64,000 nt of DNA from Lolium rigidum (taxonomy: Eukaryota > Streptophyta > Magnoliopsida > Poales > Poaceae), in NCBI RefSeq assembly GCF_022539505.1, contig NC_061510.1:393372249-393436248 (forward strand). The letters are read 5' to 3'. Made by a program: the position numbers and the translations under genes. Positions 11,007 through 21,849 of this stretch are shown piece after piece; the first letter of the stretch is position 1, and each line of letters starts with the position of its first letter. The notes beneath the pieces are model-generated. The model saw nothing but the letters and a program-made list of their open reading frames with translations. It had not been told where the DNA came from and searched no databases.

Positions 11007-11989
11007 CTACTTGCCCACTAGTTTGAGGATGATATGCGAAGCAATTCTATGATTAATACCATATTTAGCAAGAGTTTTTCTAAAACCACCATGAATAAAA
11101 TGAGAACCTCCATCAGTCATAATATATCTAGGAACTCCAAATCTAGGAAAAATAATATCTAAAAGCATTCTTAAAGAGGTCTCACCATCAGCACTTTTTG
11201 TAGGTATGGCTTCCACCCATTTAGTAACATAATCAACAACGACAAGTATATGAGTGTTACCTTCTGAAGAAGGGAAAGGACCCATGAAGTCAAATCCCCA
11301 ACAATCGAATGGTTCAATAACAAGAGTATAATTCATAGGCATTTCATTGCGTCTGGAGATATTACTAACCCTTCGACATTCATCACAAGATAAATAAACT
11401 TCCTTGCATCTTTGAAGAGAGTTGGCCAATAAAAACCTGATTGTAGAACCTTTTGCGCGGTCCTATCTCCGGCGTGATGTCCTCCATAAACACTACCATG
11501 ACATTTACTCAATATCTCCCGTTGTTCATATTCAGGAACACATCTTCGCAGAATACCATCCACTTCTTCTTTATATAAGTGTGGGTCATCCCAAAAATAA
11601 TGCCTCAAGTCATAAAAGAATTTCCTCCTTTGCTGAGCTGAAAAGGTTGGAGGCAAGTACTTGGATACAATAAAGTTAGCATAATCAGCGTACCAAGGAC
11701 TATCTCGCGAGCTCACCTTTATTACAGCCAATTGTTCATTTGGAAAACTATCATTAATAGGAACAGGATCATAAGTAATATTTTCCAATCTAGACAAATT
11801 ATCAGCAACAGGATTATCAGCACCTTTCCTATCTATGATATGCAAATCAAATTCTTGCAAAAGAAGTACCCATCTAATAAGCCTTGGCTTAGCATCTTTC
11901 TTTGTCATAAGGTATCTAATTGCAAGCATGATCAGTATGAATTGTAACTTTTGAATCAACAATATAGGATCTAAACTTATCACAAGCAA
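11007..11989 (-). pseudogene. RNase H end, integrase zinc module and catalytic core
   Basis: Two overlapping frames cover this part. The upstream frame (11333-11989) holds the RNase H tail ([18 protein letters not shown]) and the H2C2-type zinc module start ([19 protein letters not shown], then FYWPTLF). The second frame (11007-11429) holds the CDECRR cysteine pair and the catalytic core with Asp in FDFMGPF (about residue 47) and Asp in MTDGGSHF (about residue 106). The catalytic Glu would lie in VELSNREIKS just beyond, but that is shifted into another frame near 11040, and stops follow. At least one frameshift separates zinc module and core. Integrase is therefore dead in this copy. Confidence 0.88.
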
Positions 11990-12932
11990 AGACTACAGCT
12001 AATAATTCTTTTTCAGTTGTAGCATAATTTCTTTGAGCAGCATCAAGAGTTTTGCTAGCATAATGAATAACATTCAATTTCTTATCTACTCGCTGTCCAA
12101 GAACAGCGCCTACAACAAAATCACTAGCATCACACATAATTTCAAAAGGCAAATTCCAATCAGGAGGTTCAACTACAGGAGCAGTTGTTAAGGCTTTCTT
12201 TAGAGTTTCAAAAGCTTCCTTACAATCATCATCAAAAACAAAGGGTACATCTTTTTGAAGAAGATTAGTAAGAGGCTTTGAAATCTTGGAGAAATCTTTA
12301 ATGAATCTCCTATAAAACCCAGCATGACCAAGAACACTACGAATACCTTTAACATCCCTAGGATAGGGCATCTTCTCAATTGCTTCAACTTTAGCTCTAT
12401 CAACTTCAATACCTCTCTCGGAAATTTTATGTCCCAATACAATCCCTTCATTAACCATAAAGTGGCATTTCTCCCAATTAATAACAAGATTAGTTTCTTC
12501 ACATCTCTGCAATACTTTATCAAGGTTTCGCAAGCAATTATCAAAAGAATTCCCATAGACAGAAAAATCATCCATGAATACCTCTACAATACTCTCACAA
12601 AAGCCATGAAAAATAGCAGACATGCATCTTTGAAAAGTAACAGGAGCATTACATAAACCAAAAGGTATACGCCTATAAGCATAAGTTACATAGGGACAAG
12701 TGAAAGTGGTTTTCTCTTGATCTTTAGTTTTAACAGCAATTTGTGAAAACCCATAATAACCATCAAGAAAGCAAAAATGAGTATTTTTAGACAACCTTTC
12801 TAACATTTGGTCAATAAATGGTAAAGGGTAATGATCTTTCTTAGTAACCTTATTAACTTTTCGATAATCAATGCACATTCTATACCCTACAACTACTCTT
12901 TGAGGGATGAGCTCATCATTATCATTAGGCAC
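11916..12932 (-). pseudogene. Reverse transcriptase and RNase H, Athila-type pol
   Basis: A 338-codon open segment carries the reverse transcriptase fingers and palm: RMCIDYRKVN (residues about 18-27), first catalytic Asp in FLDGYYGF (near 57), FGLCNAPVTFQRCM, and the FMDDFSVYG active-site box (near 119-127, the YxDD box with Phe). RNase H follows, with FEIMCDASDF and HTDHA near the end. The domains themselves are intact, but the N-terminal part is in another frame (12925-13122). The enzyme would copy the element's RNA into DNA in cytoplasmic particles. Order and motifs place it in Gypsy, Athila branch. Confidence 0.93.
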
Positions 12933-13282
12933 AACGAGTCATTCCTCCTTTCTTAGGAACACAATGCACAGGACTAACCCATCTACTATCAACAATAGGA
13001 TATATAATACCAGCTTCAAGAAGTTTTAATACCTCATTCCTTACCACATCCTTCATCTTCGGAATTAGACGACGTTGATGTTCAACAACAGAGCTTTGCA
13101 TCATCTTCCATATTGATAGCATGTTGGAAAATAGAGGGAGAAATCCCCTTCAAGTCATCAAGAGTATAGCCAATAGCTCCTCGGTGTTTCTTCAATATTT
13201 CCAATAACCTTTCTTCCTCAATATCTCGAAAGCTTAGAACTAATAATAACAGGATATATTTTCTTATCATCAATATGAGCAT
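12925..13282 (-). pseudogene. Protease-to-reverse transcriptase linker, frameshifted
   Basis: Two short frames (12925-13122 and 13082-13282) carry the sequence that normally connects protease to reverse transcriptase: EEERLLEILKKHRGAIGYT, GISPSIFQHAINMED, then HQRRLIPKMKDVVRNEVLKL and WVSPVHCVPKKGG. The frame changes near 13,100 and again near 12,930, so the polyprotein is broken here. Confidence 0.85.
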
Positions 13283-14033
13283 ACTTAAGATTATCAGGCA
13301 ATGGTTTTAAATCAAAAACAGGATCTTCCTTTGGTGGTGGTGTTGTACCTAAATCTTCAACCGGCAAGTTATGTTTAAGAATAGGTTGACGAAGGAAGAT
13401 TTCATCAAGCTCATTTCTTTCTTCCCTAAAGACTTCACTCTCACTATTCTCCAAATGTTGTTGCAAAGGATTATTAGGAGCAAGAGCAATAGATGCACAC
13501 TGTTCAACTCTAAAATCATTATTAGGCAAATCAGCTTTATAAGGAGTTTTGGCAAATTTAGAGAAATTAAACTCATAAGATTCACCAACAAATTTAGTCA
13601 TAATCTTTTCCTTCTTGCAATCTATAACAGCTCCACAAGTATTTAGGAAAGGTCTACCAAAAATAATAGGACAATACTTACTAGCAGCAGAACCAAGTAC
13701 TAAAAAGTCAGCAGGATATTTCATCTTACCACATAGAACTTCCACATCTCGAATAATACCAATAGGAGAGATAGTTTCTCTATTAGATAGCCGAATAACC
13801 ACATCAATATCTTCAAGTTCACAAGAACCAATTCCATGCATGATCTCTGTATAAAGCTCATAAGGGATGGCGCTAATACTTGCACCAATGTCACATAAAC
13901 CATAATAACAATGATCACCAATTCTAACAGAGAGCATAGGAACACTAGCTTTCCTAGACTTATTAGGATGCGAAACAATATTAGAAGCATCTTCACAGAA
14001 AATAATATGACCATCTTCTACATTTTCAGTCAC
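13218..14033 (-). pseudogene. Retroviral-type aspartic protease region, Athila-type
   Basis: A 271-codon open segment includes LSVRIGDHCYYGLCDIGAS, in which CDIGAS (Asp about residue 48) is the variant active-site box of Athila proteases, followed by the ADFLVLG and IIFGRPFLNT blocks typical of the fold's second half. It would cut the gag-pol polyprotein. Downstream is a low-complexity linker with PPPKEDPVFDLKPLP that leads into the reverse transcriptase. The segment is open but is cut off from the rest of gag-pol by frame changes on both sides. Confidence 0.88.
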
Positions 14034-14121
14034 AAGATCTTTAACTATTGCAACAATGGCAGGTTCAACCTTAATTTGTTCTTCAGGTTCTATAGGTTTC
14101 TTTGCACTTTTATTAACCGCA

Positions 14122-15080
14122 CTAGATATAACAGTACTCCTTCATTTTAGCAGGGAAAGGAGTTTTCTCAATATAAGCTTCAGGAAGAATATGATCAACA
14201 GTTTCAATTATAGCACATTTATTTATAGATGGATCAATTTTATCTTTATATGGTTCATGATACTTATCAAAATTCTTCCTAGGCAATTCAAAGTGAGAGG
14301 CAAAAGCTTTATAAAGATTTACAATGACTTGAGAATCAAGACCATAAGTAGCACTAATATTACGAAATTTATCAGTATCCATAAAAACTTCAATGCATTT
14401 ATAATCAAAGTTTATACCTGACTCTCTATCTTTGTCATTCTCCCATCCTTCGAGTATTCTCCTCGGATCCGATCAAGAAGGTCTCTTTTAAACTCTTCTT
14501 TATTGCGTGTAAATGATCCGGAACAAGAAGTATCCGAAGCAAAGTCTTATCTTGAAAAGACAATCTTGCATAGAAATTATCAATAATAATATTACCGGAA
14601 GCTAATGAATGGGGCATTTGAGCATTAAAGACTTCAATCTCCCCAAGCTTGGGCAATACTTTCTCCATCATGAGGCCAGAAATTATATATGCGGTTCCGA
14701 TCTTTGTGAATTTCACTTGGAGGATAGAATTTGGAATAAAATAAAGGCACAATGTCCTCCCAATTAAGAGAATCCCTATTCTTCAACGAATTTATACTCG
14801 ATGCGCTGCTTTACCGGACAGCGATATAGAGAATAGTTTCTTCCTCACTTCATCCATAGCAATACCTGCACATTTGAATAACCCGCATGATTCATGTAAA
14901 AACAAGTAAATGATCACCAGGATGGACAGTTCCATCCCCTTCATAGCGGTTATCCACAACACGTTCAATAATTTTCATAGGTATTTTGTATGGAACCTCG
15001 CTCTCACCGGGCGCCTCATCCACTACCCTTGTAGTAGTAGTAGATTTCCCAAAGAGGAATTCAAGAGAAGACCTCTCCAT
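14122..15080 (-). pseudogene. Degraded gag region of Athila-type element
   Basis: Several fragments in different frames make up gag. 14892-15080 begins MERSSLEFLFGKS and includes PGDHLLVF. Then a shifted frame reads HESCGLFKCAGIAMDEVRKK and KLFSISLSGKAAHR before a stop. 14435-14752 and 14122-14382 carry later pieces (PKLGEIEVFNAQMPHSLASG, DNFYARLSFQDKTLLRIL, and SHFELPRKNFDKY). The order fits the capsid-type region of grass Athila gag, much shortened. Frameshifts and stops separate every piece, so no particle protein can be made from this copy. Confidence 0.75.
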
Positions 15081-15196
15081 AATGATTTATAGCAGCATGC
15101 AGAAATAAAAACAGCACGTACAGTAAAAAGTTTCCCTTACCAATTCCACTTACCAATAGCGCTTCACTCCCCGGCAGCGGCGCCAGAAAATAGTCT
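15081..15196 (-). other. 5' leader with tRNA-Asp-type primer binding site
   Basis: On the minus strand 15168-15185 reads TGGCGCCGCTGCCGGGGA, the primer site type of Athila elements, 11 bases inside the LTR edge at 15197. Confidence 0.85.
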
Positions 15197-16708
15197 TCAT
15201 GACCCACAAGTATAGGGGGTGTATCGTAGTATCTTCGATAAGTAAGAATGTCGATCCCAACGAGGAGCAGAAGGTGTTGACAAGCAGTTTCGATGAAGGA
15301 TTCACTGTAAATGCTCATGAGACAAGTATTCGGGGGTTTTGATATAGCGAGATGAATAAAGTACAAGTAAATAAAGTGCGAGAGAAATAATTGCAGCGAG
15401 TGGCCCAATCCTTTTTAGCACAAAGGACAAGCCGGTTTGTTTACTTATAATGACCAAACGTTCTTGAGGACACACGGGAATTTAGTCTAGTGCTTTCGCT
15501 TCATATAGCTGATTAATCTTCATTGTTTTAATAAGTGTTGTGTGGGTGAACCTATGCTAATGTACCGCCCTTCCTAGGACTAATACATACTTGTGATTAT
15601 ACCCCTTGCAAGCATCCGCAACTACAAGAAAGTAGTTAAGATAAATCTAACCACAGCCTTAAAATCTGAGATCCTGCTATCCCTCCTGCACCGATATACC
15701 AACGGGGGTTTAGGTTTCTGTCACTCCGGCAACCCCGCAATTGGCAACCGAATACAAGATGCACTCCCATAGACCCATAAATTGTGAAGTGTCGTGTAGT
15801 CGACGTTCACACGACACCACTAGAATAATAACACCACAACTTAAATATCATAACATTGAATACTAACCAACATAATTCACTACTAACATTTAGACTTCAC
15901 CCATGTCCTCAAGAACTAAACGAACTACTCACGAGACATCATATGGAACATGATCAGAGGTGATATGGTGATGAATAACAATCTGAACATAAACCTTGGT
16001 TCAATAGTTTCACTCAATAGCATCAATAACAAGTAGAAATCAACTCCGGGAGAGTTTCCCCTATCAAACAAACAAGATCAAACCCAAATTGTTACAGCGG
16101 TGACGAGGTGCAGCGGTGGAGATGGCGGTGATGATGATGATGATGATGGTGATGATGATGGAGATGATGTCCAGCTCGATGACGGTGACGATGGCGTCGA
16201 TTTCCCCCTCCGGGAGGGAATTTCCCCGGCGGATTTCAGCCTGCCGGAGAGCTCTTTCCTCTCTGGTGTTCTCCGCCCCGCAGAGGCGGGCCGTGATCGT
16301 TCGCGACTATCCTCCGGGGCTTAGGTTTTCGGGACGAAGACATACGCGAAGAAAGGAGGCGAGAGGGGGCCGTGGGCCCCCTCCTCACGGGCGGCGCGGC
16401 CGGGCCTTGGGCCGCGCCGGCCTATGAAGTGGGCCCACCTCGGGTCCCCTCGGCTCCCCCTTCGGCTCCCTTCGTCATCCGGAAAAATAGGATTTTTCAT
16501 ATAATTTCCGTCAACTCGTTGATCTTCCGAAATATTGCATTCGACGGTTCTTTTTCCAGCAGAATCCCGGCTCCGGTGCGCGATCCCCAAATAATCATGA
16601 AACATGCAAAATAGATGAAATAACATAAGTATCATCTCCAAATATGAAATATATCAATGAATAACAACAAATTATGATATAAAATAGTGATGCAAAATGG
16701 ACGTATCA
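15197..16708 (-). repeat. 5' LTR of the Athila-type Gypsy element
   Basis: The 1512-bp partner of 6292-7802 carries the same microsatellite (16128-16169) and GC-rich block. The terminal dinucleotide at 15197-15198 is TC where the other LTR has TG, which probably arose after insertion. Confidence 0.93.
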
Positions 16709-16764
16709 GGCCTTAACTGGGGGAGGCTTATCTAGGAGGGCCTTATCTGGGGGGCTGACATGCG

Positions 16765-16891
16765 GGTAACCTTTTGTCACGGCTGGTGGGTGCAACCGGG
16801 ACTAAAGCTGTCGGCAGGATAAGGATGTGTCGGTAACCTTTAGTCACGGTTGGTGGGTGCAACCGGGACTAAAGCTGTCGGCAGGATAAGG
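16765..16891. repeat. CACTA subterminal tandem repeat, two units
   Basis: Two copies of about 60 bp (16765-16824 and 16832-16891) share GGTAACCTTT-GTCACGG, GGTGGGTGCAACCGGGACT and AAAGCTGTCGGCAGGATAAGG-type blocks. Such GC-rich subterminal repeats bind the CACTA regulatory protein in studied elements. Confidence 0.75.
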
Positions 16892-16984
16892 ACGCGTGGG
16901 TGGACGCACTACTCGATGAGATAAAGCATGTAGCGCACGACGCCCTGTCAAAGGAACAAGACAAAGTAGAAGCGGTGCCATGCC

Positions 16985-16991
16985 TATAAAA
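16985..16991 (+). promoter_or_regulatory. TATA box in CACTA subterminal region
   Basis: TATAAAA lies 57 bases upstream of the ATG at 17048 and just inside the subterminal repeats. It would drive rightward transcription against the transposase. Confidence 0.45.
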
Positions 16992-17047
16992 GGAGCATCG
17001 ATACGCCTTGCCAAGCAGATCAACAAGCCAAGCACAGTTTCATTCCC

Positions 17048-17332
17048 ATGGATGAAGGAAAGGGTTGGGAAATCTCCCGTGGCGCAGCTTCTCGAAGATG
17101 TCGTTGGTGCACACGCCCTACGGCATCTTCAGAAACTGCTCCTCGGAAAAATTTCCCTGCAAGCCCGCGAAAGACTCCATCTCCTCTAACAGTGTTGGGG
17201 AAAGGGTTCTCATTATTACATATATATGAAGAATACATTATTACATCGCCATCTACTGTTGTGATCTTCTACGCCGTAGCCATGGAGAATCTTCATCATT
17301 TAGCAAGATGCGTGGGTCAATTTTCACCGTGA
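17048..17332 (+). CDS. Small CACTA ORF, unknown function
   Basis: A 94-codon ORF starts MDEGKGWEISRGAASRR, 57 bases after a TATAAAA box. The first 50 residues are basic and Ser/Thr/Pro-rich; the rest looks hydrophobic and random. It overlaps the last codons of the transposase (end 17253) on the other strand. The ATG and the following 100 bases resemble a leader seen in other grass CACTA elements, where the reading frame varies. It may be an upstream exon of a second CACTA gene rather than a full protein. No domain recognised. Confidence 0.3.
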   Translation: MDEGKGWEISRGAASRRCRWCTRPTASSETAPRKNFPASPRKTPSPLTVLGKGFSLLHIYEEYIITSPSTVVIFYAVAMENLHHLARCVGQFSP

Positions 17333-20300
17333 AGGGCGGAATTTCTTTAAACTTATTATAATCTTCTGACATGTCTGTCTTGTCATCCACTCCCCGGATG
17401 TTTCTTTTGCCCGAAAGACCTATGTGGCGCTTTGGCTCCTCGGTTGATGTATTCTTTTGTTGATTTCTTTTTCTCGATTTGCTAGACATGTCCTTCACGT
17501 AGAAAACTTGAGCCACCTCGTTGGCTAGGACGAACTGCTCGTCCATGTACACAAGATTGTTGGGATCCACTGTTGTCATACCGTACTTATCGTCTACCTG
17601 TAAACCGCTGAGCTTCACCCATTTGCACCGAAACAAAGGGACCTTAAAAGTGGGTCCATAGTCAAGTTCCCATATCTCCTCTATGTATCCACAATATGTG
17701 GTGGTCTGCCCATTCTCGTCTTTTGCATCGAAGCGGACACCACTGTTTTGGTTGGTGCTCTTTTTATCTTGGTCGATCGTGTAAAATGTATTCCCATTTA
17801 TCTCGTACCCTTGGAATGTACATATGTTTGAAGATGGTAACCTGGCCAACAAGTATAGCTGCTCTACAACAGTGGTGTCACTCATGAGATGTCTTTGCAA
17901 CCAACTGCCGAAGGTATTCATGTGTTGACGTGTAATCAATGAATCAGGCTTGCCCGGGTTTATTTCTCGTAAAACATTCTTATGTTTCTCGATGTACGGA
18001 GCCACCAAGCTGGAATTGTATAGAACTGTGTAGTGTGCTTGATTGAAAGAAATCTTGTCCCTCCACACCGTTGCTTTCCTTCCTAGTGTGCCTTTTTAAG
18101 TCAGCCTCCCCTCATACCGAGATTCAGGAACACCAATCGGCTTCAGGTCAGGAAGAAATTCAACACAAAACTCAATGACCTCCTCAGTTCCATAGCCCTT
18201 TGAGATACTTCCTTCCGGCCTAGCTCGGTTATGAACATATTTCTTTAATACTCCCATGAACCTCTCGAAGGGGAACATATTATGTAGAAATACAGGGCCG
18301 AGAATTCTAATCTCTTCAACTAGGTGAACGAGGAGGTGCGTCATAATATTGAAGAAGGATGGTGGGAACAACAACTCGAAGCTGACAAGACATTCGACCA
18401 CATCTTCATGTAATCCCGACAAAGTTTACGGATCCATTACCTTCCGAGAAATTGCGTTGAGGAATGCACATATCTTCACAATGGCTAGTTGAACATTTTC
18501 CGGTAGAAGTCCCCTCAATGCAACCGGAAGCAATTGTGTCATAAGCACGTGGCAGTCATGGGACTTTAGGTTCTGGAATTTTTTCTCCTTCATATTTACT
18601 ATTCCCTTTATATTCGACGAGAAACCAGACGGAACCTTGATACTGAATAGGGCTTCAAAAAAGATCCCCTTCTATTGTTTGGTAAGAGCGTAGTTGGCAG
18701 GCCCTTCAAACTGCCCTGGATGATTGCCGTTTCGTCCTTTATGACGTTCTTGGTCCTCCCGTGCTTCTGTTGTATCTTTTGTCTTCCCATACACGCCCAG
18801 AAAACCTAGAATATTCACACAAAGATTCTTGGTCAGGTGCATCACGTCGATTGTAGAGCGGACTTCCAGGACTTTCCAATATTCTAGCTCCCAAAAAATA
18901 GATTTCTCTTCCACATGGGCGCGTGTCCGTCAGCGTCTTTCGAACAAGTCGATCGCCTGGACCCTTTCCAAAGATAACATTTAAATCCTTGACCATGTCA
19001 AATATATCAACACCACTACGGGGGACAGGCTTCGGACGGTGGTATGCCTCGCCATTGAAATGCTTGCCTTTTTTCCTTAAGGGATGCTTGCGCGGAAGGA
19101 AACGGCGATTGTACGGGTACACAACTTTTCTGCTTTTTCCCAAATATTTACTTTCAGTCTCATCTAAACAGTGTGTGCATGCATTGTATCCTTTGTTTGT
19201 CTTTCCTGAAATGTTACTAAGAGCAGGCCAATCATTGATGGTTACGAATAGCAACGCTCGTAGGTCAAATTCTTGCTCGGTGTGCTCATCCCACACACGT
19301 ACACCTGGTTTGGCCCACAACTCCAAAAGTTCATCAACTAATGGCCTTAGGTACACATCAATATTGTTGCCGGGTTGGTTTGGGCCTTGGATAAGCACTG
19401 ACATCATAATGAACTTCCGCTTCATGCACAACCAAGGAGGAAGGTTGTAGATACATAGAGTCACGGGCCAGGTGCTGTGACTGCAGCTCTGCTCCCCAAA
19501 AGGATTCATGCCATCTGTACTTAGACCAAACCATAAGTTCCTTGCCTCACCTGCAAAATCCGGGAACTCTCTCCCGATGTTTCTCCACCGCCGACCATCA
19601 GCGGGGTGCCTCAACATTGTGTCTTTCTTACGTTCTTCCATGTGCCATCGCAACAACTTGGCATGCTCTTTGTTTCGAACAAACGTTTCAACCGTGGTAT
19701 TATTGGAGCATACCACATCACCTTCGCAGAACCCTCTTCCTGGGTGGCTCGCCCTCAACATCACCAGGGTCATCTTTTCTGATCTTATACCGCAATGCAC
19801 CGCATATCGGGCATTTATTCAAATTCTCGTACTTCTCACCGCGGTAGAGGATACAGTCATTAATGCATGCATGTATTTTCTGCACATCTAATCCTAGAGG
19901 GCAGACAAGCTTCTTTGCTTCATACGTACTGACGGGCAATTCGTTATTTCTTGGAAACAGCTTTCTTTAGTATTATCATCAATTTTTCAAATCCCGAGTC
20001 AGTCACACCGACCTCTGCCTTCCATTTCAGCAATTCCAATATGCTACTCAGCTTTCTTTGCCCATCTTCACAACCTGGGTACAACAATTTGTGGTGGTCC
20101 TCTAACATCTTGTCAAACTGCAACCTCTTCTTATCCGTGCCACAATCTCTTCTTGCATCAGAAATGGCCCGACGAAGATCATCATCAACAGGATCATCTC
20201 GTCGCTCGTTCTTCATCTCCTTCTTCTTCATTGTCTTCCATTGCGGTATCATCGCATTCAGAGAACATAGATCGGTACTGGTCATCGTTATCTTCTTCTT

Positions 20301-20539
20301 CATCGCTGTCTTCCATCATAACCCCTTCTTCTCCGTGCTTGATCCAAACATTATAGCTGGACATGAATCCAAACTGAGCAAGAGTAATCCTTCTCGTTCT
20401 TACATTTCAGACATGGACAACACATAAAATCTTGCTTCGACTTGTTGGCCTCGGCCACAAGCAGGAAAGAATTCACGCCCTCTCTGAAAGTGGGAGCACA
20501 TCGATTACCGTACATCCATGGATGACTCATCTGCATCAT
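17253..20539 (-). pseudogene. CACTA transposase (TNP2 type) with DUF4218 and DUF4216, multiply broken
   Basis: Minus-strand pieces appear in family order. 20351-20539: transposase-associated N-terminus (SHPWMYGNRCAPTFREGVN, CPCLKCKN). 19944-20303 and 19718-19939: linker and the CPICGALRYKIRKDDPGD block. 18739-19800: catalytic Transposase_21 core (FGLSTDGMNPFGEQSCSHST, TWPVTLCIYNLPPWLCMK, YNACTHCLDETESK). 18672-18914: IDVMHLTKNLCVNILGFLGV. About 18096-18670: DUF4218 (HNMFPFERFMGVLKKYVH). 17253-18068: DUF4216 (YEINGNTFYTIDQDKKS, ELDYGPTFKVPLFRCKW). Breaks seen: frame changes near 19,720, 18,910 and 18,097, and stops at 18672-18674 and 18426-18428. It would excise and insert the CACTA in the nucleus; this copy cannot. 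Confidence 0.93.
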
Positions 20540-20805
20540 AAGTACAGTTATGTATCAGATGCAATCACCTTGCTAAAATTAGTATTGTACGGACTATGTA
20601 TATACGAGAAATAGTTGCTAACCTTTTAGGATCAAAAAGAGGAGAAATCTTATCAAATAAAATCAAGTGGCATCCCTCATACATATTTCATCAAACACAT
20701 GTTGTGCACATGAAGAAAAAATGAGCTAGCATACACCTCCTCCTATCACCACCAAGGAAAAAATGTAGGGAGGTGGGGGGGGGGGGCTGGCTTTGTGTAT
20801 ATATA

Positions 20806-20950
20806 GGCATAACCCTTTTGTCGCGGGCTGTATTACGATCCGCGATAAAAGGGGTGCTGGCAGGGGGCGCCAAAGCTAAGACCCCTTTTGTCGCGGATTG
20901 TTATACGGCCCGCGACAAAAGGGCACGACAAAAGGTCCGGCTTGCTCCGA
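20806..20950. repeat. Right subterminal repeats of the CACTA element
   Basis: The motif CCCTTTTGTCGCGG and its complement (CCGCGACAAAAGGG) recur here in both orientations, spaced 20-60 bases. They end about 70 bases before the terminal TTTTCTATTAGTG. A short poly-G run sits just left, at about 20775-20788. Confidence 0.75.
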
Positions 20951-21023
20951 ATGGTTTCGGGGCGACGGGTGCAGGCGCGCCCGCGACAAAAGGCTCCCAC
21001 GAAAGCCATGTTTTCTATTAGTG

Positions 21024-21489
21024 TCAGAAACCAGGGACATTAAAATAACCCAGAAGAATTTAGATTCCAGGTATCCTTCAAGCGATTATGATAACACACC
21101 GTTTGCTAGGCAAAGTTAATCTGCCATTCCTTGTCATTTGTCAAGATGCGAGCAATTTATATTTGATTCAATAAACAATAATGAAGGACCACCGTTACGC
21201 TTTGTCGCACCATAGACTAGTTACAATGGACAGTATCATGCGTATGATGCTAAATGTGAATACAAGTGGTATCATGTAGTAGTATCATAATCTTCTTATG
21301 CGATTGATTTGCAAAATCTCAATGCAAAATTATGCACATGAACTATTTATTATTTATTTTCTAGTTCTACGTGTTTTATGGTACCTTTCAATATATCTCG
21401 TCATTAATTGGAGTGACATATTGGCTTTGTACATTCATGAAATGCATGATATTTTCTATAATATTCTCATTGTGGGTATGATATCAGAG
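21024..21489. other. AT-rich stretch without recognised features
   Basis: Unannotated flank of the CACTA insertion, starting with TCA, the likely 3-bp target duplication. One 77-codon hydrophobic ORF (21298-21531) runs into the MITE and is probably chance. Confidence 0.5.
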
Positions 21490-21754
21490 TACTTCTTATT
21501 TTTATTTATTTCATGTTTTGGGTTTAGTTAAAGTCAAATTTTCTAAATCTTGACCAAATATTTAAAAAAATATCAACATCATAAATATAAAATCTATGGT
21601 ATTAGAATCATCATAAACTATATTTTCATATTTTATGGTTTTGGTATTATGGATGTTAATTGATATTTGTTTTATATATTTTCTGGAACATTTTATAAAA
21701 TTTGACTTTGAGTGAACTCAAAATGCGAAGTAATTAAATAAAAACGGAGGAGTA
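21490..21754. mobile_element. Stowaway-like MITE
   Basis: The two halves are inverted: left TACTTCTTATTTTTATTTA... and right end ...AAATAAAAACGGAGGAGTA. Internal arms (AAGTCAAATTTT and AAAATTTGACTTT) pair around about 21620. This is the common grass MITE type ending in TACTCCCTCCGTTTTTAT, with TA at its edges. Confidence 0.75.
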
Positions 21755-21759
21755 CTAAT

Positions 21760-21845
21760 TAAGTAAAAAAATTGGAGAATTTTGTTAAATTTGACTTTGA
21801 CTGATATCAAAACTTGAAGTAATTAAATAAAAAGGGAGGAGTACC
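21760..21845. repeat. Half copy of the same Stowaway-like MITE
   Basis: This segment repeats the right arm of the preceding MITE (TAAATTTGACTTTGA ... AATAAAAAGGGAGGAGTA) directly beside it, an arm duplication or a second, truncated insertion. Confidence 0.65.
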
Positions 21846-21849
21846 AATA

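Larger units (their letters stand above)
6292..16708 (-). mobile_element. Athila-type Gypsy retrotransposon with both LTRs
   Basis: Two near-identical LTRs (6292-7802 and 15197-16708) bound a 7.4-kb internal region. A 5-bp target duplication GGCCT flanks it (6287-6291 and 16709-16713), so this is a single clean insertion, and the split sequence is a CACTA element. On the minus strand the order is LTR, tRNA-Asp-type primer site, degraded gag, protease, reverse transcriptase, RNase H, integrase, an extra ORF (9594-10048), a long non-coding tail and LTR. Gag and pol carry frameshifts and stops, so it is not autonomous now. The right LTR ends TC instead of TG in plus coordinates (15197-15198). 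Confidence 0.93.
16714..21023 (-). mobile_element. CACTA transposon, main segment with right terminus
   Basis: The right end at 21011-21023 reads TTTTCTATTAGTG, that is CACTAATAGAAAA on the minus strand, the hallmark CACTA end. Subterminal repeats lie at both sides (16765-16891; 20806-20950). Between them is a TNP2-type transposase on the minus strand (17253-20539), broken by stops and frameshifts. The left terminus is not in the window. The element is the host of two LTR retrotransposons (1-5365 and 6292-16708). Confidence 0.9.

Noticed and set aside
20771..20790. Poly-G run as a possible quadruplex regulator
   Set aside because: A single G run of this kind is common near repeats and may include sequencing error; nothing else supports a role.
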